From Marinobacter alexandrii (GTDB lineage: Bacteria; Bacteroidota; Bacteroidia; Cytophagales; Cyclobacteriaceae): 64,000 nt of DNA. The position numbers and the translations under genes are program-made. Below are positions 53,129 to 62,000 of this stretch, one piece after another (position 1 is the stretch's first letter; the number at the start of each line of letters is the position of its first letter). The notes beneath the pieces were generated by a model that did not search any database, was not told the DNA's origin, and saw only the letters and a program-made list of their open reading frames with translations. Location: positions 2,922,501-2,986,500 of the forward strand of contig JBDWTN010000007.1 of the NCBI GenBank assembly GCA_039984955.1, written 5' to 3'.

Positions 53129-54241
53129 ATGCATTTCACGGCTATTGGAATTGTCTTAATTATTGGGATTCTTCAGGGGATCGTCAACGTTATTTTAGTT
53201 CAATCATCATCTGTTAGAAAGCAAAAACAAAATCAGATACTATCACTGATTCTATTATGCTTGAGTCTTACATTATTACCAACCCTTTTTGGACAATTGG
53301 GCTTGGTTAGTAGATATCCATTCCTATACTTTGTTCCATTAGATTTTTCATTGTTCTTATTTCCTATTCTTTTTTTCTACTTCCAAGCCATTTTTAATCA
53401 GAGGATCTCAAAAAGAATTTTTGCTTATCATTTTATAGTCCCTGGCTTATTTTGGGGGTATTTTTTTATTGTTTGGCTATCTACTATCGGAGAATCTGAT
53501 AAGTCTTCAGTAGTAAATCAACTTCTTTACTTCCAGGTTCAAACTGTTGCTCAAACCGTTTGGATTGGAATGGTTCTGTTTTATTCTTACTGGAGTCTGA
53601 AAATTTTGAAACTTGGAAAAACTAAACGCCTTTCCAAATCTCAAACTGGATTTATTCCTTGGTTAAGATTTCTGGTTTCTTTGTTGATTGTGTCCAGCAT
53701 ATTGGAAATGGCTGCACTAGCGGTTGGAAAGTACTACGATTATTGGCAAGGTAGTCCTATTGACCTATGGTTGGGGATTTCTTTTATGATGCTAGTGAAA
53801 ATGATTTATGCTACGATTATTTACATTATAGCATTGCTCGGATTTTCTAAATATCGAACCCTATCATACTCTATTCCTAATATTTCATCGATAGAAGTAG
53901 ATTCATATCTTGAGAGAATATTGCGAGCTATGGAAACGGATAAAAAATACCTTAATCCGGATCTGAAACTCGATGATCTGGCATCTATGCTTGAAACTTC
54001 ACAAGTATATGTGTCTTCGCTTCTAAATAAGGAACTCAACCTTTCCTTTAATGATTTTGTCAATCGATACCGAGTAGAAGAGGTCAAAGCAAAACTTGAA
54101 ACTGAAGCGTTGGATAAGTATACATTACTGTCACTTGCAAAAGATTCCGGATTTAAATCAAAGACTACTTTTTACCGTGCTTTTCAAAAGTTTACGAATC
54201 AATCTCCCACGGACTATATTCAGAATCTAAGCAAGAGTTAA
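53129..54241 (+). CDS. AraC family regulator with N-terminal membrane domain
   Basis: 370 residues: about seven hydrophobic segments over 1-250 (IGIVLIIGILQGIVNVILVQS onward), then an AraC HTH (about 270-368; LKLDDLASMLETSQVYVSSLLNKELNLSFNDFVNRYRVEEVKAKL ... LLSLAKDSGFKSKTTFYRAFQKFTNQSPTDY). Membrane-bound regulators of this form are common in Bacteroidota. After its stop, a perfect AATTTGG/CCAAATT hairpin lies at 54244-54259 without a T-run. Confidence 0.87.
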   Translation: MHFTAIGIVLIIGILQGIVNVILVQSSSVRKQKQNQILSLILLCLSLTLLPTLFGQLGLVSRYPFLYFVPLDFSLFLFPILFFYFQAIFNQRISKRIFAYHFIVPGLFWGYFFIVWLSTIGESDKSSVVNQLLYFQVQTVAQTVWIGMVLFYSYWSLKILKLGKTKRLSKSQTGFIPWLRFLVSLLIVSSILEMAALAVGKYYDYWQGSPIDLWLGISFMMLVKMIYATIIYIIALLGFSKYRTLSYSIPNISSIEVDSYLERILRAMETDKKYLNPDLKLDDLASMLETSQVYVSSLLNKELNLSFNDFVNRYRVEEVKAKLETEALDKYTLLSLAKDSGFKSKTTFYRAFQKFTNQSPTDYIQNLSKS

Positions 54242-54322
54242 AATTTGGTTCCAAATTATTATTTGGCCCAAAGCTTTTCAAAAATTGAGGTAATTCGACA
54301 TACCAAACATTGATTTTTGAGT

Positions 54323-55513
54323 ATGAAAAAACTCATAATCATTTTCGCTGCTTTTGTATTTCAAGGATCTATTGCGCAGCAAAAACCTAAAATAGAATTT
54401 CCAGATTTTTACTTGGAACAAGCTCTAAGAAATATCCTCGATATTCCAACTAGAGATATCACAAAAAAAGATCTGGAAGATATTACACGCCTGGTAGTCT
54501 ATGCAAAGAATGTTAGCAATTTAAAAGGACTTGAATATGCTGTTAACCTTACTTCTATCAACCTAGGCAATAATAAGATTTCAGACTTATCACCTTTAAG
54601 TGGTTTGGTAAAATTAGAATCACTAAGTATAAATGGAAATCAGATAAGTGATGTAAGTCCACTATCCAAGTTGGTAAATCTGAAGAATCTAGCGATGGAC
54701 AGAAATCAGATAGCTGATATATCAGCTCTAAATAAGTTGACGAAGCTCAAGGGAGTAACATTTAATTTCAATCAAATTCAAAAAATAGATGTAATTGAAA
54801 ACTGGAACCGTTTGACCCATTTCAATATGGGTTTCAATCAATTAGATGATTTGACACCTTTCAAGAAATTGGATTCATTATTTGGAATCTGGATACCGGA
54901 GAATAAGGTAGCTGATATCAGTGTATTATATCACTTAAAGGATTTAGAAGTTTTGATTTTAGAGAAAAATCCAGTTAAAAGTATCAAAGGAATAGAGTCT
55001 CTAAACAAACTTGTTCAGTTGAACCTTAGCGCCATAGAGGCTTCCAGCTTTACTTCTCTATCATCTCTTTCAAATGTAGGTGTGCTATGCATAGCAGATA
55101 ACGAAATAGTAAATATTGATTTCCTGAAAGGCATGAAGTCTGTAGAATGGCTGGATTTGAGAAGCAATAGCATTGAGAAAATAACAGCTCTTGAAAAGCT
55201 TACTAAAATGGAAAAGCTGTTTTTAGATGGAAATAAAATAGAAAAGATCAATGCTATCAGTAAAATGGAAGACCTGTATTGGATTATGTTATCTGATAAT
55301 CAGATAGAAAATTTTAATCCATTGTTGAATTTGCCACAACTCAATGAGATCATGCTTGCAAATGCCGGTGCTAAAAGAGTCAACTCTCAAATTATTGATA
55401 AACTGAAGGATAAAGGAGTTTCGGTAAACGAGAAAGCAATAGAAATCAATTCAGTTTATCAAACTGCACCAGACTGGCAAAGCAGGTATTACTCTGAGAA
55501 GGATGATGCTTAA
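54323..55513 (+). CDS. Leucine-rich-repeat (internalin-like) exported protein
   Basis: 396 residues from ATG 54323, which begins a signal peptide (MKKLIIIFAAFVFQGSIAQ); a TTG two codons upstream is also open. About 11 tandem LRRs of 21-22 residues, e.g. LVNLKNLAMDRNQIADISAL and LTKMEKLFLDGNKIEKINAI, of the internalin-type pattern LxxLxxLxLxxNxIxDIxxL. The protein is probably periplasmic or surface-exposed. No sorting domain or anchor is seen, and the ligand is unknown. Confidence 0.88.
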   Translation: MKKLIIIFAAFVFQGSIAQQKPKIEFPDFYLEQALRNILDIPTRDITKKDLEDITRLVVYAKNVSNLKGLEYAVNLTSINLGNNKISDLSPLSGLVKLESLSINGNQISDVSPLSKLVNLKNLAMDRNQIADISALNKLTKLKGVTFNFNQIQKIDVIENWNRLTHFNMGFNQLDDLTPFKKLDSLFGIWIPENKVADISVLYHLKDLEVLILEKNPVKSIKGIESLNKLVQLNLSAIEASSFTSLSSLSNVGVLCIADNEIVNIDFLKGMKSVEWLDLRSNSIEKITALEKLTKMEKLFLDGNKIEKINAISKMEDLYWIMLSDNQIENFNPLLNLPQLNEIMLANAGAKRVNSQIIDKLKDKGVSVNEKAIEINSVYQTAPDWQSRYYSEKDDA

Positions 55514-55515
55514 AT

Positions 55516-57579
55516 TCAGTTTACCAATTTAATGATCAATCCAGCATAAAAATTCCTTTCAGGAGCTGGCTCATAGTAGCGCCCGCCAAAGGCATTGATG
55601 CGTACATTGTCAAAATAGGTTTGATTGGTCAGGTTTCTAATTCCAAAGTAAGGTTCTATTCTGAGACCATTGATGCTTGTTTTGTAGCGTATAGAGAAAG
55701 AGACTTCTAAGTAATCCTCGATGGTGACTTCATTTTGATTATCAGCCTGAATGCGTCCAACATACCCAAGCGGTACGGTGATCTCTAAAGATTCTGCCGG
55801 TGTTGAAGTCAGAGAAAGCGTGATGTTATTTTTTGGTATGCCGGGTAGTGTGAATCCTTCCAGGTCTGTCCCGTTTGAGTCGAATGATTGATATGTGAAA
55901 TCAGAAAGAGTATAAGTGGCATTAACCCTCCATAGGTTTGATGAATAGTTCATGGAGAATTCAATTCCTTTTCGGATCGTGCTTCCTGCATTTCTAAAGA
56001 AGGTTCTTTCAGGAAATTCTTCTAGTTCATAGGGGATCAGTTCGTTTTCGGTTTGCGTGATGAATGTAATGAACTCTCCTTTGATTTTATTTCTTCTCCA
56101 TTTCAATCCTGATTCTATGGTTGAGGCTGTTGCTGCTTCGAGTGATTCAAAACCACCTGAATTATCAGGTCTATTGCTCAATTGATTTAATGTAGGTGTT
56201 TCGAAATTGTTGGAGTAATTAGCGAAGAGCTGGAGGGATGAGGATAGAACTCTTCCAACACCGAAATGATAGCTCCAATTATTGATATCGATCTCGCCAG
56301 AATCATCTCCATTGCTTTGAAAAAAATCATCAGCCTTGAGACGATTGAAGTCATGTCGTAACCCAGCAGAAAAATACCATTGATCTAGTTCTAAATAATC
56401 AAGCATGTATACGCCAAAGTTTAGAAAAGATTCTTTTTGATCTAATGCAAGATCACCTTTTTGCCCTTCCAGATTGTTAAATCTTGATCGTTCATCTTGC
56501 TGAGAAAGTAAGTCGTATCCAATTTTTAATGAATGATTTTTGAGCTTGAGATCTAAGTTGTTCCCTACTCCAAAATAATTTCGTTTTAATTCAATGATGC
56601 CGGAGTTTTCGAAAGGAAGTTTGCCATCAAATGTTCGACGATTGAAAAAGGCATAACTATTCAACTCTTTATTTGAAGACCACTTCCAATTTACACTTGC
56701 TCCCGTTTTCCATTGAGTAATGGACTCACCTGCATTGAATGTTAAATTTCGATCTCTGGCTTGACGAGTATCTGCCTCAGCTTCTTCCAGCGTCAGCCCA
56801 CCCGCATCTTGAGCTTTTGGGCTATTGACAAACTCAGCCAACATAACGGCACTCACCTTGTCACTTACCTTATGTTTAACTGCAAAACGTCCGTTGATTT
56901 GCTTGAATTGACTGTTGTTTCGATAGCCATCACTTCCAAATATTCGCAAATGAGACATATAGACTGTGCTACCCTTTGTAATTCCACCTGTAATGGATTG
57001 CGAATAAAAACCATAAGATCCGAACAGAGAGTTAGACCGTAAGAAGTTTTGGTCAAAGTCAAAATCTGATTTTACGATAATAGCACCTCCGGAAGCATTA
57101 CCGTAGAGACTACCCGCAGTTCCTCGAATGACCTCTATTCGTTTTATGAGGTCTAGATTTAGGTTGTCCAGTTGACCGGTACCATCAGGAGTGGTCTCTG
57201 GAATACCATCGACAATCAATTTTATGCCTCTAACTCCGAAAGCGGCTGTAGCTCCAAATCCGCGAATAGAGATTCGAGCATCTTGGGCAAAATTGTAAGC
57301 ATTTTGAATATACACTCCGGGAACTTGCTGCAGGTACTCTTTTATCGAGAGGTTTTGATTAGATACATTAATTAATAAGCTATCAAGTACAGTGATTGAC
57401 ATGGGAAGCTCGGCTGAATTAGGTGGTAAGCGAGGTGCCGAGACAGTCACTTCTTTGAGCTGATAGTTTGGATAATAAACTGTATCCTGCACCTGAGATT
57501 TCGATAGAAATGAACAAGTGCAACATAAGCTGATTAAGACAGGTTTTATGTGGTTGTTGAATAATCTAATACGATGCAT
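55516..57579 (-). CDS. TonB-dependent outer-membrane receptor
   Basis: 687 residues. Signal (1-28), then a plug domain (about 45-165: LKEVTVSAPRLPPNSAELPMSITVLD, VYIQNAYNFAQDARISIRGFGATAAFGVRGIKLIVDGIP, IEVIRGTAGSLYGNASGGAIIV) and a 22-strand-type barrel ending FYAGLIIKLVN. It lacks the carboxypeptidase-regulatory domain seen in SusC-type receptors, fitting a FecA/iron or vitamin receptor. The substrate cannot be told. Confidence 0.9.
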   Translation of the reverse strand: MHRIRLFNNHIKPVLISLCCTCSFLSKSQVQDTVYYPNYQLKEVTVSAPRLPPNSAELPMSITVLDSLLINVSNQNLSIKEYLQQVPGVYIQNAYNFAQDARISIRGFGATAAFGVRGIKLIVDGIPETTPDGTGQLDNLNLDLIKRIEVIRGTAGSLYGNASGGAIIVKSDFDFDQNFLRSNSLFGSYGFYSQSITGGITKGSTVYMSHLRIFGSDGYRNNSQFKQINGRFAVKHKVSDKVSAVMLAEFVNSPKAQDAGGLTLEEAEADTRQARDRNLTFNAGESITQWKTGASVNWKWSSNKELNSYAFFNRRTFDGKLPFENSGIIELKRNYFGVGNNLDLKLKNHSLKIGYDLLSQQDERSRFNNLEGQKGDLALDQKESFLNFGVYMLDYLELDQWYFSAGLRHDFNRLKADDFFQSNGDDSGEIDINNWSYHFGVGRVLSSSLQLFANYSNNFETPTLNQLSNRPDNSGGFESLEAATASTIESGLKWRRNKIKGEFITFITQTENELIPYELEEFPERTFFRNAGSTIRKGIEFSMNYSSNLWRVNATYTLSDFTYQSFDSNGTDLEGFTLPGIPKNNITLSLTSTPAESLEITVPLGYVGRIQADNQNEVTIEDYLEVSFSIRYKTSINGLRIEPYFGIRNLTNQTYFDNVRINAFGGRYYEPAPERNFYAGLIIKLVN

Positions 57580-57634
57580 ACGAAGAAAAAAGATAAGGTT
57601 ATTTTGTTGCGATCACTTATAAAACCCTGAAAAT

Positions 57635-57691
57635 TGCCGGATTCATTCCGGCATCTTCCAGTTATGGAAGTTCCCGGCACAAGACCGGGAA
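57635..57691. repeat. Cluster of three tandem hairpins
   Basis: Three adjacent perfect palindromes in 57 bp: TGCCGGA/TCCGGCA, CTTCCA/TGGAAG and TTCCCGG/CCGGGAA. G/C-rich in an A/T-rich spacer. The composition resembles dispersed intergenic palindromic repeats of this phylum and could act as a transcription barrier between the two minus-strand genes. Confidence 0.6.
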
Positions 57692-57731
57692 TAACTTTGC
57701 TTATAATTCGAAGCAACCTGACAAATAAAGT

Positions 57732-59306
57732 CTAATTACGATTCCCGTTTACCAATTTTATCAACTTACCATTTTCTTCGTCAGTTAGCAGATAAATTTG
57801 GCCTCTTGGTGAAACCGCTACTTTTCTAAGCCTAACTCTGTCATTGATCAAAAGCTCTTCAGCACTGATTATTTGCTCATCTTTGATAACCATACGCCAA
57901 AGACTTCCTTTACTTAGTCCCGGTACTAGTAAATTTCCTTTCCAAAGTGGAAACTCTTCTCCATCGTAATAGGCTAGCCCAGTGGGGGCAATAGTTTTAT
58001 CCCATGTATATACAGGATCAGTAAATTCAATATCATCTGGGACCGAAGGTTGGTAATTAGCGGACCTGTACTTTCCTGAAGTGACATATGGCCATCCGTA
58101 GTTAGCACCTTCTTCCAAAATATTCAGTTCATCCCCTTGTATTGTTCCATGTTCGCTAAACCATATGGTTTGCGTTTCCGGATCTATGGCTAAGCCTTGA
58201 GAAGCTCGAATTCCAGTTGCATATAGTCCTTTTATAGCTTCAGAGCCAAAATCAGGATTGTCTTTTGGAATACTTCCGTCCCGGTTGATTCGAATGACTT
58301 TACCTCTTTTGTCGGAAATGTCCTGCGCTAGCGGTGTTTCAGGGTTTAAGTATTCTTGAAAGTTTCGTTCTCCTATGGTGATATATAGTTTTTCATCAGG
58401 ACCGAAAATCATTCCACCCCCATAATGAAACAATCCGTGAGAATATGGGGCTGCCTCGAAAAGTGTTTCAACTTTGGAAAGCTTATCTCCATTCAGAATG
58501 CCTCTGATAATCTTAGTTGTACTTTCTCGCTTCTTGTTTTCAGCTGCATAAGAAAGATATATGTATGAGTTCTCTTTAAAATTAGGATCAAGCAAGACTT
58601 GAAACCATCCGGCATTGAAGCTAAGTGTTTTGCCATGTACACTTCGTGGAAATACACCTTTTTGAAATTTCGTGGAGTCTATTAAAACTGCACGTGCTAC
58701 ATCTTCTGGCAACCCCTCTATAGCTTGCCTTTGGCCAGATGTGAGGTCGACCTTAACTAGTTCTCCGTCTTTCTCTGTGATAAGGACCTCTGTTTCAGAA
58801 ATGAACTCCATGCTCCACGGCCGTTTTAGGCCTTCCAGAACAACTTCTTTTTGAGGTATAGGCACCATCTCTTCAGGTAGCTTTGGAATAGGCTCTGCTG
58901 AGGTGCATTTAGCCACAATCTTCCATCCGTCAGGAAATTTTTTGAGAAGAAGTAAATCGTTGTATCGATAGCCATTGGAGGGAAACAATACTTCCACCCG
59001 GGCATAGGCTACATTCAAAACTTGCTCGATGCTGATGATTTTACTAGGTCTATTATTTATTGTGCCCGGAGCTTTTCTGCCATACCAAGAAGCATACTCT
59101 TCCACGCTTACTTCCCAAGCCGGGTTGGATGGAGAATGGAGAAACATTTTCGTTCCAGGATTAAAAGCAGATAAAATGGTGTCCGGGTAATTATAAACTG
59201 TACCCGTGATAAATTTTTGCACAGTAGCTCTGATATTATCATGATCAGACTGGCCCAAAAGATTAAAGCCATATAATATTGAACAGATGATGAGTACTTT
59301 TTTCAT
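57732..59306 (-). CDS. PQQ-dependent sugar dehydrogenase-like protein with N-terminal NTF2-like domain
   Basis: 524 residues from ATG 59306, the start of the signal peptide (MKKVLIICSILYGFNLLGQ); a frame to 59348 adds 14 residues. An NTF2/SnoaL-like domain (about 20-145: DNIRATVQKFITGTVYNYPDTIL, YNDLLLLKKFPDGWKIV) precedes a soluble glucose/sorbosone dehydrogenase propeller (about 165-524: LKRPWSMEFISETEVLITEKDGEL, SHGLFHYGGGMIFGPDEKLYITIG, GIRASQGLAIDPETQTIWFSEHGTIQGDELNIL). The family uses PQQ to oxidise sugars; the fusion with a NTF2-like domain is less common. Confidence 0.85.
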   Translation of the reverse strand: MKKVLIICSILYGFNLLGQSDHDNIRATVQKFITGTVYNYPDTILSAFNPGTKMFLHSPSNPAWEVSVEEYASWYGRKAPGTINNRPSKIISIEQVLNVAYARVEVLFPSNGYRYNDLLLLKKFPDGWKIVAKCTSAEPIPKLPEEMVPIPQKEVVLEGLKRPWSMEFISETEVLITEKDGELVKVDLTSGQRQAIEGLPEDVARAVLIDSTKFQKGVFPRSVHGKTLSFNAGWFQVLLDPNFKENSYIYLSYAAENKKRESTTKIIRGILNGDKLSKVETLFEAAPYSHGLFHYGGGMIFGPDEKLYITIGERNFQEYLNPETPLAQDISDKRGKVIRINRDGSIPKDNPDFGSEAIKGLYATGIRASQGLAIDPETQTIWFSEHGTIQGDELNILEEGANYGWPYVTSGKYRSANYQPSVPDDIEFTDPVYTWDKTIAPTGLAYYDGEEFPLWKGNLLVPGLSKGSLWRMVIKDEQIISAEELLINDRVRLRKVAVSPRGQIYLLTDEENGKLIKLVNGNRN

Positions 59307-59404
59307 ATTCGTTGATTTTATGAATTCAAGAATACGAGAAAAAAACACTGTTGAACGTGAAATTGAATGTTAAGGAGTCTGATCTGGACGATCCGTACTT
59401 TTTT

Positions 59405-60415
59405 CTACTCAAACCGCTTTTTATAAGCTGCAGGAGTGGAGCCTACTATTTTTTTGAAGGACTCAAAGAAGACGGACTTTGATTTGAAGCCAGCTTCATA
59501 GCCAATGCCTTCAAGACTCAATTCGGATCTGGAGGTGATAAGAGCTTTAGCTTCATTGATGCGTAGCTCCTTTATATAGTTTAAGTACCCATGCTCATAT
59601 ACTTCATTCAATACTTGTGAAACTTCGTGCCGTGTAAGGTTAGTGCCATTTGCTATGTCTTCAAGCTTTAACTCTTGATTAGTATAGAGTTTCTCTTTTT
59701 TCATGAACTCATTGATTCGATTTAGCATCTGATCACCACCAAAGAGCTTTTTAGCAATAGGCTTTGGTGCGATAGATTTTCCTTTGGAGAATGCACGGAA
59801 TGCCAATACATAGAACAGAATAGAAAAAATGAATGCCCCCCAGAGATAGGTAAATCCTATGTAAAGTGCTAGCTGATAAGTGAGTGTAATGAATACTACA
59901 CCTACTAAGATCATCATTAAGTATTGTTGCTCTCCCTTCATTTTCCAAAAAGAGAACATTCTATGTCCAAGTAACTTATAGGCTTGAATAGCTCCAAGGA
60001 TCGTAAACAGCCCCCAGATCAAATATATTCCTTGAACAATTTCGGGATTCCAGTGCTGAGGGTAAACCCGATAAGGATAAATCAAACCAATAATGGAAAT
60101 ACTTATCAGTAGTGAGAGCAATAATTGAGCATCTCTTTTCTTGAAACTCTTTTGTCGATGTTGGAGTGACTTAATGTATAGATAAAAGAAAGGCCCAATA
60201 AAAACGCAACCAGATAGACCTATCTGCAATACAATTCGATCAGTCTCTGGGAAAAAGTAATACAGTACTGATTTGCCGATACGTATGCAAAGTGTAAGGA
60301 TGAGGCCTGCGAAGTAGACATCAGAAACCTTTCGATCTTTTTTAAAAAGAAGGTAGACTCCAACGAAAACTCCGTTCACAACACCTAGGCTTGCAAAAAG
60401 AAAGAGAAAGTTCAT
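59405..60415 (-). CDS. AraC family regulator with N-terminal membrane domain
   Basis: 336 residues from ATG 60415. Seven hydrophobic segments (1-215) followed by an AraC HTH (about 235-336; LKLEDIANGTNLTRHEVSQVLNEVYEHGYLNYIKELRINEAKALI ... SLEGIGYEAGFKSKSVFFESFKKIVGSTPAAYKK). Same architecture as the protein at 53129. A TTG at 60433 could add six residues. It follows the bestrophin gene on the same strand. Confidence 0.87.
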   Translation of the reverse strand: MNFLFLFASLGVVNGVFVGVYLLFKKDRKVSDVYFAGLILTLCIRIGKSVLYYFFPETDRIVLQIGLSGCVFIGPFFYLYIKSLQHRQKSFKKRDAQLLLSLLISISIIGLIYPYRVYPQHWNPEIVQGIYLIWGLFTILGAIQAYKLLGHRMFSFWKMKGEQQYLMMILVGVVFITLTYQLALYIGFTYLWGAFIFSILFYVLAFRAFSKGKSIAPKPIAKKLFGGDQMLNRINEFMKKEKLYTNQELKLEDIANGTNLTRHEVSQVLNEVYEHGYLNYIKELRINEAKALITSRSELSLEGIGYEAGFKSKSVFFESFKKIVGSTPAAYKKRFE

Positions 60416-60433
60416 ATTTATCCTTTGAGTCAA

Positions 60434-61471
60434 TCACATCAAAATTCCATTCTTCTCCTCAATAGCCAGAGGTAAATCCGTTTCCCCGAGCATTTCACGT
60501 AAATCAATTTCAATGGTTCTACAAAGTGAAAGCATCGGGATGTCATTCCCCATTCCCTGAAACGGATTTTCCGTGTAATCTCCCACTAGCTCCATCATCA
60601 TGAATACCCAACACACAAGGATGGTGAATGGAATGGAAAGCCCCAGTCCCCAGTCGCCCATTTTTATAAACTCGGATGCCATTCCGAAAGGGAGTAAGAA
60701 AATGAATATTTTTATGAATATGTTGCTGACGCTAGCATATTGACGCGGCAAGGGAAACTTTTTGATTCGCTCAGCTTTCCCTTGGTGCTCGTAAAAATCT
60801 TTCAAAAGAGCTTGTAGTTCCATATGTCGGAAATCCTCAATCAAGTCTTTTTTTCTTAATTTTTTAAGTTCTTCAGATTGTTGATCAATGATTTGAGTAG
60901 CAGTATTCTTATAGTTTATGAGTCGTTCATATTCTTCTTCCGGTAGGAATTGTTTCAATTCATTTTTTGTCACATCATCGTCAATTAGTCCAATCCCAAA
61001 TTTATTTTGATACATTTCAGCACGCTTGCCAGTTTTCCCACTTTGGTTAGCATGTTCCCAAGTGGTAGTTATCAGCAATTGACTCCTTAGTGCATATAGC
61101 CATCCAATGTGACGGTAGATGAGCTTTTTCTTGGTCTCTGTTAATTCTTCTTCTGAGACTGGTTGCTCGACAAATTGGTCTGTAACAAAAGCCCTAACAT
61201 AGATGCCCCATGATCGACTGCTATTTACAATAGCACCCCAGATTTTTCTAGCTTCCCACATTCTGTCATATGCACTGTTATTTTTGAAACCAACATAGAA
61301 GGCTACAGCAGTACCAATTAAAGAAATGGGTAACCATGGAATGGTGAGCCATTGAAGGTCAGCATATTTATAGAGAAGTGCAACACTAATTACCCAAATC
61401 GACAACCAAATGATATGTCTTCCTGTGAACTGCCAAACGTTCTTAAGTGTGAAGTTTTTGTAAATGAACAT
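60434..61471 (-). CDS. Bestrophin family ion channel
   Basis: 345 residues. Family features: an N-terminal helix region, the highly conserved NSAYDRMWEARKIWGAIVNSSR block (about 65-86), a central long helical region, and a second set of hydrophobic helices around 245-300 ending in the conserved NPFQGMGNDIPMLSLCRTIEIDL. Members are anion or cation channels; bacterial relatives such as KpBest conduct Na+. The stop is 18 bases before the next ATG, so it is probably cotranscribed with the AraC regulator. Confidence 0.88.
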   Translation of the reverse strand: MFIYKNFTLKNVWQFTGRHIIWLSIWVISVALLYKYADLQWLTIPWLPISLIGTAVAFYVGFKNNSAYDRMWEARKIWGAIVNSSRSWGIYVRAFVTDQFVEQPVSEEELTETKKKLIYRHIGWLYALRSQLLITTTWEHANQSGKTGKRAEMYQNKFGIGLIDDDVTKNELKQFLPEEEYERLINYKNTATQIIDQQSEELKKLRKKDLIEDFRHMELQALLKDFYEHQGKAERIKKFPLPRQYASVSNIFIKIFIFLLPFGMASEFIKMGDWGLGLSIPFTILVCWVFMMMELVGDYTENPFQGMGNDIPMLSLCRTIEIDLREMLGETDLPLAIEEKNGILM

Positions 61472-61627
61472 GTCTCAAATTTAGATGACTAAATCTATCT
61501 ATTTATTCATAAATCAAATGGAAGAAAATGAATCAGAGCTTTTGAGTAGAATGTTGATTTGCAATAATTTTTTCTAAAAATGATTATTAGTTACTAAATA
61601 CCAGAACATATATTTTCTTTTATCGTA

Positions 61628-61655
61628 TATTAGTTCTGAAATCTAGGAACTAATA
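61628..61655 (+). promoter_or_regulatory. Putative PadR operator overlapping the padR start
   Basis: TATTAGTTC and GAACTAATA (9/9 complementary) separated by 10 bases. The last base of the palindrome is the first base of the regulator's ATG. A perfect symmetrical site of this type, right at a PadR gene, fits autorepression. Confidence 0.55.
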
Positions 61656-61996
61656 TGATAGAAACGAAACTTGGTGAGTTTGAGGAGGTGATCTTACTCA
61701 TCGTTGGAATATTGAAAAGTGAGGCCTACGCCTACCGAATCACAGAAGAATTCAAAGCACAATCAGGAAGGAAATCTTCGATTGGGTCGGTGCACTCCAC
61801 TCTGGAAAGGTTGGTTGAAAAAAAATTTCTTTCTTCAGAAATGGGGCAACCTACGACAGAAAGAGGGGGAAGGCGTAAAAGAATTTATTCCATTACAGCT
61901 GAAGGCCAAAAGGCTTTGCAAACTTCTCGCGACTTCAGAATATCACTGTGGAATCAACTACCCAATCTTTCATTAGATCAATTAAGTTTTGAATAA
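61655..61996 (+). CDS. PadR family transcriptional regulator
   Basis: 113 residues of winged-helix type: FEEVILLIVGILKSEAYAYRITEEFKAQSGRKSSIGSVHSTLERLVEKKFLSSEMG, then a basic RKRIYSITAEGQKAL wing and a short C-terminal helix, as in PadR-s1 proteins. The 4-base gap to the following permease gene shows a common transcript. It probably represses this operon through the palindrome at 61628. Confidence 0.9.
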   Translation: MIETKLGEFEEVILLIVGILKSEAYAYRITEEFKAQSGRKSSIGSVHSTLERLVEKKFLSSEMGQPTTERGGRRKRIYSITAEGQKALQTSRDFRISLWNQLPNLSLDQLSFE

Positions 61997-62000
61997 GAGA

